64,000 nt of DNA from Allofournierella massiliensis. Lineage in GTDB: Bacteria > Bacillota > Clostridia > Oscillospirales > Ruminococcaceae. A program made the translations under genes and the position numbers. The stretch's first letter is position 1, and each line of letters begins with the position of its first letter. The stretch is from NCBI RefSeq assembly GCF_004345265.1, contig NZ_SLUM01000016.1:37431-101430 (forward strand), written 5' to 3'. The notes below the pieces were generated by a model. That model saw nothing but the letters and a program-made list of their open reading frames with translations. It did no database searches and was not told the origin of the DNA. Shown in pieces: positions 59,646 through 64,000 of the stretch.

Positions 59646-60749
59646 TTGATTCAAGTAGAACATCTTACCAAGCGATATGGCAGCCACCTGGCGGTGGATG
59701 ACATCTCGTTTGAGGTGGAAGAGGGGATCGTGTATGGTCTGCTGGGCCCAAACGGCGCCGGCAAATCCACCACGATGAACATTCTGACCGGGTATCTTTC
59801 CGCCAGCAGCGGCACGGTATCCATCGACGGGCATGATATTCTGGAGGAGGCCGGTGCGGCGAAGGCCTGTGTGGGCTATCTGCCGGAGCAGCCGCCCCTG
59901 TATGTGGACATGACGCCCCGGGAATACCTGCTGTTTGTGGCCGAGCTGAAAAAGGTCAAGCGGGCCGAGCGCATTGAGCAGGTGGAACAGGCCATGGAGC
60001 GCACCGGTCTGATTGAAATGGAAAACCGGCTGATCAAAAACCTGTCCAAGGGCTACCGCCAGCGCGTCGGCCTGGCCGCCGCGCTGCTGGGAAATCCCAA
60101 GGTGATTATTCTGGATGAGCCCACCGTGGGTCTGGACCCGGCCCAGGTGATCGAGATTCGAAGCCTGATCAAGGAGCTGGGCAAGGATCATACCGTGATT
60201 CTTTCCAGCCATATTCTCAGCGAGGTAAGCACCCTGTGCGACAAGGTGCTCATCATTGCAAAGGGCAAGCTGGTGGCGCAGGGTACCCCGGAGGAACTGG
60301 CCCAGCGGCTGACCGCCGGTTCGGCGCTGAACATCACCGCGCTGGGCGAGGCGGATGCCGTGATGAACGCGCTGCTCACCGTACCTGGTGTGAGCGAGGT
60401 TCAGATCACCGGCCAGCAGAACGGCGAAACCAGCGTGACGGTGCAGGTGCCGCAGGGCGAAGATCTGCGTGCTGCGGTCAGTGCTGCGCTGGCGGCGGCG
60501 GGCTGCCCGGTACTGGGACTGACTACCGCTTCCATGAGCCTGGAGGACGTATTCCTGCAGCTCACCGCACAGGCGGGCGACGAGGAAGCACAGGAGATTC
60601 TGGAGGAGCAGGAAGAGGACGCTCTGTGCCCGGAGGATCTGGAATTTGTGCAGGATGCGGTGGAAGGCACCGTGCAGCCCGACGGGGAAATCGGGCAGGA
60701 AGATGATGCGTCCGCCCAGGCGGAACAGGAGGAGGCGGACGAGAAATGA
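59646..60749 (+). CDS. ABC transporter ATP-binding protein of a Gld-type ABC-2 exporter
   Basis: A 367-residue ATPase. Walker A GPNGAGKST, Q-loop PEQPPLYVDMTP, signature LSKGYRQRVGLA and Walker B VIILDEPTVGLDP are intact; the LSxGxRQR variant is usual for ABC-2/Gld types. Residues 230-310 form a C-terminal regulatory domain and the last 60 residues are strongly acidic (EEQEEDALCPED, EEADEK). The start is TTG, ten bases after AAAGGAG; it opens MIQVEHLTKRYG as is typical. It overlaps the permease gene by four bases (ATGA). The operon 59646-63889 resembles gldA-gldF-gldG-type exporters. Confidence 0.92.
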   Translation: MIQVEHLTKRYGSHLAVDDISFEVEEGIVYGLLGPNGAGKSTTMNILTGYLSASSGTVSIDGHDILEEAGAAKACVGYLPEQPPLYVDMTPREYLLFVAELKKVKRAERIEQVEQAMERTGLIEMENRLIKNLSKGYRQRVGLAAALLGNPKVIILDEPTVGLDPAQVIEIRSLIKELGKDHTVILSSHILSEVSTLCDKVLIIAKGKLVAQGTPEELAQRLTAGSALNITALGEADAVMNALLTVPGVSEVQITGQQNGETSVTVQVPQGEDLRAAVSAALAAAGCPVLGLTTASMSLEDVFLQLTAQAGDEEAQEILEEQEEDALCPEDLEFVQDAVEGTVQPDGEIGQEDDASAQAEQEEADEK

Positions 60750-61609
60750 GTGCGATTTTCAAGCGGGAATTCAAAAGCTATTACAGCGGCATGATGGGCT
60801 GGCTGCTCACCGGTGTGATGCTGCTGTTCGGGGGCCTTTATTTCACTGCAGCCAACCTGCAGGGCGGCTACACCAACTTTTCCATTGCTCTTTACAGCTT
60901 CGTGATCGTACTGCTGATTTTCATTCCGCTGCTTTGCATGCGCAGCTTTGCGGAGGAAAAGCGCAGCAAAACCGACCAGTTGCTGCTTACCAGCCCGGTG
61001 AGCATAACCGGTATTGTGCTGGGGAAATATCTGGCGCTGCTGGCCATGTTCGCAGTGCCGGTGGCCATCTTTTCGCTGTATCCGCTGATCATGCTGATGC
61101 TGGGCGGTGTGGATCTGGTGGCCAGCTATGCGGGCATTCTGGGCTATTTCTTCATGGGCGCGGCCTGCATCGCCGTGTGCATGTATCTTTCCACCCTCAC
61201 CGAGAACCAGATCATTGCGGCGCTGTCCGGTTTTGGCGTGCTGCTGGTATCTTATCTGCTGCCCAGCATCCAGACTCTGTTCACCACCGGCAGCGGCCTT
61301 GCCATGGCGGCGTTTGTGGTGATCCTGCTGGCAGTGAGCCTGATCGTGGGCCTGCGCAGCCGCAGTCTGACTCTGGGCGCCGGTGTGTTTGTGGTGGGTT
61401 TTGTGCTGCTGACCATCCTGTTCAACACCAGAAGCGCCGTGCTTACCAGTGCCTTTACCAGCGTGCTGGGGGCGCTGGCTCTGTTCGAGCCCTTTCTGGA
61501 GTTTGTGAACGGTCTGTTCAGCGTTACGGCGCTGGTGTATTATCTGGGCGTGATTGTGCTGTCCTTGTTCCTCACCGGGCAGGCGCTGGAAAAGCGCCGC
61601 TGGAACTGA
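60746..61609 (+). CDS. ABC-2 type permease (GldF-like)
   Basis: A 287-residue membrane protein with about seven hydrophobic segments. It opens MSAIFKREFKSYYSGMMGWL, typical for ABC-2/GldF-like permeases, and RSFAEEKRSKTDQLLLTSPVS is the conserved cytoplasmic signature after the second helix. It forms the membrane part of the exporter with the upstream ATPase. The start overlaps the ATPase stop in an ATGA. The following GldG-like gene comes after 16 bases. Confidence 0.92.
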   Translation: MSAIFKREFKSYYSGMMGWLLTGVMLLFGGLYFTAANLQGGYTNFSIALYSFVIVLLIFIPLLCMRSFAEEKRSKTDQLLLTSPVSITGIVLGKYLALLAMFAVPVAIFSLYPLIMLMLGGVDLVASYAGILGYFFMGAACIAVCMYLSTLTENQIIAALSGFGVLLVSYLLPSIQTLFTTGSGLAMAAFVVILLAVSLIVGLRSRSLTLGAGVFVVGFVLLTILFNTRSAVLTSAFTSVLGALALFEPFLEFVNGLFSVTALVYYLGVIVLSLFLTGQALEKRRWN

Positions 61610-61625
61610 GAGGAGGAAACACGCA

Positions 61626-63131
61626 ATGAAGTTTTTCAAAAAGAACGAGGAAAAGCCCGCACGGGAAAAGCGCAGCCTCCGGCAGTGGGGCGCGCTGGTG
61701 GTGGGTGCCCTGAAGGGGCAGCCTACCAGCAAGGCTGTATTCCAGAACGGCGCAATGGCCAGTGTGCTTACCGCTCTTGTGCTGGTGGCGGTGATTCTGG
61801 TGAATCTGATGCTGGGCAAGCTGCCCAGCAAATACACCCAGTGGGACATGAGCCAGAACGGGCTTTATTCCATTGGCGACACCACAAAGGACCTGCTGGC
61901 GGGCCTGGAGCAGGACGTTACCTTCTACTATCTGGCCCAGAGCAGCTATGAAAGCGAGAGCGTGGTCACCTTCCTGGATCGCTATACCCAGGAGAGCAAG
62001 CACCTGAGCTGGGAACAGAAGGATCCGGCGGTTTATCCCACCTTTGCCCAGCAGTATGGCGCCCAAACGGCCAGTGAGGGCAGCATCATCGTGGTGAGCG
62101 GTGACCGCAGCAAGGTGATCGACTCCAATGACCTGTACACCTACGATTACAGCAACTACTACACCACCGGCACCTATGATGTGCTGTTCGACGGCGAGCA
62201 GCAGCTGACCAGCGCGGTGTATTATGTGACCACCGAGGATCTGCCCAAGGTCTACACCCTCACCGGCCACGGCGAGCAGCAGTTGACCGGCGAGCAGGAG
62301 AGCGCGCTGAACATGCAGAACATTGAGCTGGTGGATTTGTCTCTGGTATCGGCTGAGAGCATTCCCGAGGATGCGGCGGCGGTGCTGATTGCGGGCCCTA
62401 CCGTGGATTACACCACCGAGGACGTGCAGCTGCTGCGGGATTACCTGAGCAGCGGCGGCAAGCTGATTTTCCTGAGCGACAGCTCCGCCAGCACCCCCAA
62501 CCTGAACGCCCTGATGGCGGAATACGGCCTGAGCAAGCTGGATGGTCTGGTGGTGGAGGGCAACTCCTCCTATCATGCCCGGGGCTTCAACTACTACCTG
62601 CTGCCTGAAATTGAGAGCCACGAGGCAACCAGCGGCCTTGCCAACCTGTATGTGATGCTGCCCTATGCACAGGCCATCCAGACCAGCGAGCTGGAGAACG
62701 TGACGGTGGACAGTCTGCTGAGCACCAGCTCCTCCGCCTACAACAAGGCGGCCGGTTACGACATGGCCACCACCGACAAGGAGGAGGGCGACCAGGAAGG
62801 CCCCTTCGATCTGGCAGTGGCAGCCACCAGGACCGAAAATGAGGACGAGGGAATTGAATCCCAGGTGATCTGGATGAGCAGCGTGGCGCTGCTGGATCAG
62901 AACGTGAACGCCTCGGTGGGCGGCGGCAACGACCAGTTCCTGCTGGGCTGCGTCAGCTGGCTCAGCGGGCAGGACAGCAGCATTCTGATCGCGGCCAAGA
63001 GCCTGAGCAGCGACACCCTCACCGTGAGTGCAGGGGATGCGGCCTTCTGGGGTAACCTGACCACCATTGTGCTGCCGATGATCTGCCTGATTGCCGGTGC
63101 GGCCATCACCATCAAACGGAGGCGCCAATAA
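61626..63131 (+). CDS. GldG-like ABC-associated membrane protein
   Basis: A 501-residue protein with a basic cytoplasmic N-terminus, one transmembrane helix at about 46-66, a large extracytoplasmic region, and a C-terminal helix followed by KRRRQ. The outer part contains the GldG/ABC-type_uncharacterised domain pattern: QDVTFYYLAQSS, DLPKVYTLTGHGEQQL, and AAVLIAGPTVDYTTEDVQLLRDYLSSGGKLIFLSD, seen here in shorter pieces. The role is unknown; in Bacteroidetes GldG supports gliding, but homologs in Firmicutes have no known link to motility. ATG at 61626 follows GAGAGGAGG. One base overlap with the next gene. Confidence 0.88.
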   Translation: MKFFKKNEEKPAREKRSLRQWGALVVGALKGQPTSKAVFQNGAMASVLTALVLVAVILVNLMLGKLPSKYTQWDMSQNGLYSIGDTTKDLLAGLEQDVTFYYLAQSSYESESVVTFLDRYTQESKHLSWEQKDPAVYPTFAQQYGAQTASEGSIIVVSGDRSKVIDSNDLYTYDYSNYYTTGTYDVLFDGEQQLTSAVYYVTTEDLPKVYTLTGHGEQQLTGEQESALNMQNIELVDLSLVSAESIPEDAAAVLIAGPTVDYTTEDVQLLRDYLSSGGKLIFLSDSSASTPNLNALMAEYGLSKLDGLVVEGNSSYHARGFNYYLLPEIESHEATSGLANLYVMLPYAQAIQTSELENVTVDSLLSTSSSAYNKAAGYDMATTDKEEGDQEGPFDLAVAATRTENEDEGIESQVIWMSSVALLDQNVNASVGGGNDQFLLGCVSWLSGQDSSILIAAKSLSSDTLTVSAGDAAFWGNLTTIVLPMICLIAGAAITIKRRRQ

Positions 63132-63889
63132 TGAAAGCAAAACGAAACCTGATGATCGGGCTTGTGGTTTTGCTGGTGGTTCTGGCGGTCGGCGTACTGG
63201 CGGACCAGACCATCAGCGACCGGGACGCGGCGGTCAGCGCGTCGGAGGACACTTCCATCGCCCTCACGTCTCTGACCGCATCCTCCGAGATCGAGAGCTT
63301 TGGCTACACCTGGCAGGGGGATACGCTGAATTTTGAGCAGCGGCAGGAGATTGTGGAAACCGAAAGCGACAGCAGTGAAACCGCCGACGATTCCGCAAGC
63401 ACCTCCGCCTCACAAGAGAGCGAACCGGAAACCGAGACCGTCTGGTATCTGGCGGATGATCCGGAATACAAACTGGATCAGAGCAGCGTGAACAGCATGC
63501 TCACCGCCTTTGTGAATCTGGAGGCCAGCCGTCAGCTGACCGAAACCAGCGAGGAATACGGGCTGGAAGAACCCACCCTGACCTTCTGGATGACTGCCAA
63601 CGGGGAGACTACCACCTGGATCTGCGGAGCCACCAATGATGTGACCGGTACCGTCTACCTGCAGAAGCAGGGAGAGGATACGGTTTATCTGGTGGATACC
63701 AATAAGGTGACCGTGTTTGAAAAGAGCAGGATGGATCTGGGCGATACCAGTGATTCCACCGGGGACATTGCTTCCAGCGAGACTGCATCCAGTGAAGCGA
63801 CTACCAGTGAGGCGGCTTCCAGTGAAGCTGTCTCCAGTGAGGCTGCCACCAGTGAGAGCAGCTCCGGCGAAGCCGCTTCCGAAGGATAA
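63131..63889 (+). CDS. DUF4340-like extracytoplasmic membrane protein
   Basis: A 252-residue protein with a signal-anchor helix (about residues 7-24), a Ser/Glu/Asp-rich linker (about 80-105), and a small beta domain resembling the repeated unit of DUF4340 (WYLADDPEYKLDQSSVNSMLTAFVNL and TFWMTANGETTTWICGATN in pieces). It is shorter than most DUF4340 proteins (300-500 residues) and has probably one repeat. The last 45 residues are a low-complexity SSEAxS-type repeat. The start shares one base with the GldG-like stop (TAATG), so it is the last gene of this exporter operon. Confidence 0.8.
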   Translation: MKAKRNLMIGLVVLLVVLAVGVLADQTISDRDAAVSASEDTSIALTSLTASSEIESFGYTWQGDTLNFEQRQEIVETESDSSETADDSASTSASQESEPETETVWYLADDPEYKLDQSSVNSMLTAFVNLEASRQLTETSEEYGLEEPTLTFWMTANGETTTWICGATNDVTGTVYLQKQGEDTVYLVDTNKVTVFEKSRMDLGDTSDSTGDIASSETASSEATTSEAASSEAVSSEAATSESSSGEAASEG

Positions 63890-63907
63890 AGCTACCGATA
63901 AAAAGAA

Positions 63908-63952
63908 GGGGCTGTTGCAAAACGGAAGTTGAGCAACAGCCCCCACTTTTTG
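63908..63952 (+). terminator. Terminator of the Gld-type ABC operon
   Basis: GGGGCTGTTGC and GCAACAGCCCC pair perfectly around a 14-base loop; CACTTTTT follows. The last 48 bases of the window are AT-rich without recognisable features. Confidence 0.85.
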
Positions 63953-64000
63953 CGAAAAGCAGGATCGGAAGAGACTTTTTCAAGAATTTTAGGAGAAATA

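Noticed and set aside
63905..63950. GGGGCTGTTGCAAAA sequence reminiscent of insertion-sequence ends
   Set aside because: Its complement lies only 14 bases away and a T run follows, so it is a terminator hairpin of the ABC operon; there is no transposase or target duplication.

Overview
The window looks like a chromosomal core segment from a Gram-positive anaerobe of the class Clostridia, most likely the Oscillospirales/Ruminococcaceae (Faecalibacterium, Gemmiger or Subdoligranulum type). This rests on Firmicute gene orders (rnjA-gdpP-rplI-dnaB, tilS-hpt-ftsH, secG-rnr, walJ-rlmH, yceD-rpmF), a YaaL/BofA pair, a monomeric [FeFe] hydrogenase, NADP-type glutamate dehydrogenase, classic TTGACA/TATAAT promoters, AGGAGG-type ribosome sites and GC-rich coding sequence with many long antisense shadow frames. 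The species call is inference. Transcription is mostly left to right; exceptions are mnmA-rnhA, one membrane protein, rnpB, the hydrogenase and mtaB.

Layout: 1-1930 is the end of a FecBCD-type iron/corrinoid importer. 2108-5134 pairs a NifX-like His/Cys-tailed protein with an unusual 860-residue fusion (CoA-disulfide-reductase-like flavoprotein, rhodanese-like, siroheme/Fe-S and ferredoxin modules). 5399-6415 is a glycosyltransferase. 6534-9294 is an AT-rich restriction-modification island (Dam-type methylase plus AlwI/BstNBI-family endonuclease). 9365-13704 holds an M28-like peptidase, tRNA-Asp and tRNA-Thr behind a perfect consensus promoter, lysA and coaD. mnmA and rnhA run leftward; rnjA starts a long rightward block (rnjA, gdpP, rplI, dnaB, tilS, hpt, ftsH, a zinc-ribbon membrane protein).

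27052-32334 carries a membrane protein and a divergent type II topoisomerase pair; 32493-39654 holds secG, rnr, an MFS transporter with a Crp-family regulator, yaaL-bofA, rnpB (minus) and gdhA. 39772-44589 contains an RluA-family pseudouridine synthase and two tandem, patchwork-identical membrane-anchored M23 endopeptidases. 44921-53091 holds murA, walJ, rlmH, a WG-repeat lipoprotein, the hydrogenase, mtaB and a DacF-type carboxypeptidase. 53255-59405 holds pgi, a small P-loop protein, yceD-rpmF, a DUF512 radical-SAM protein, der and plsY. The window closes with a Gld-type ABC operon (ATPase, permease, GldG-like, DUF4340-like).

Functional themes are envelope building and remodelling (murA, DacF, the M23 pair, walJ, plsY, secG, ftsH), RNA processing and tRNA/rRNA modification (rnjA, rnr, rnpB, tilS, mnmA, mtaB, rlmH, RluA), replication/topology (dnaB, rnhA, topoisomerase pair) and anaerobic redox metabolism (hydrogenase, flavo-siroheme fusion, gdhA). 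The accessory signals are the R-M island, the redox fusion, the duplicated endopeptidases with an operator-like palindrome, and a twice-occurring hairpin element. I saw no CRISPR array, transposase or phage genes.
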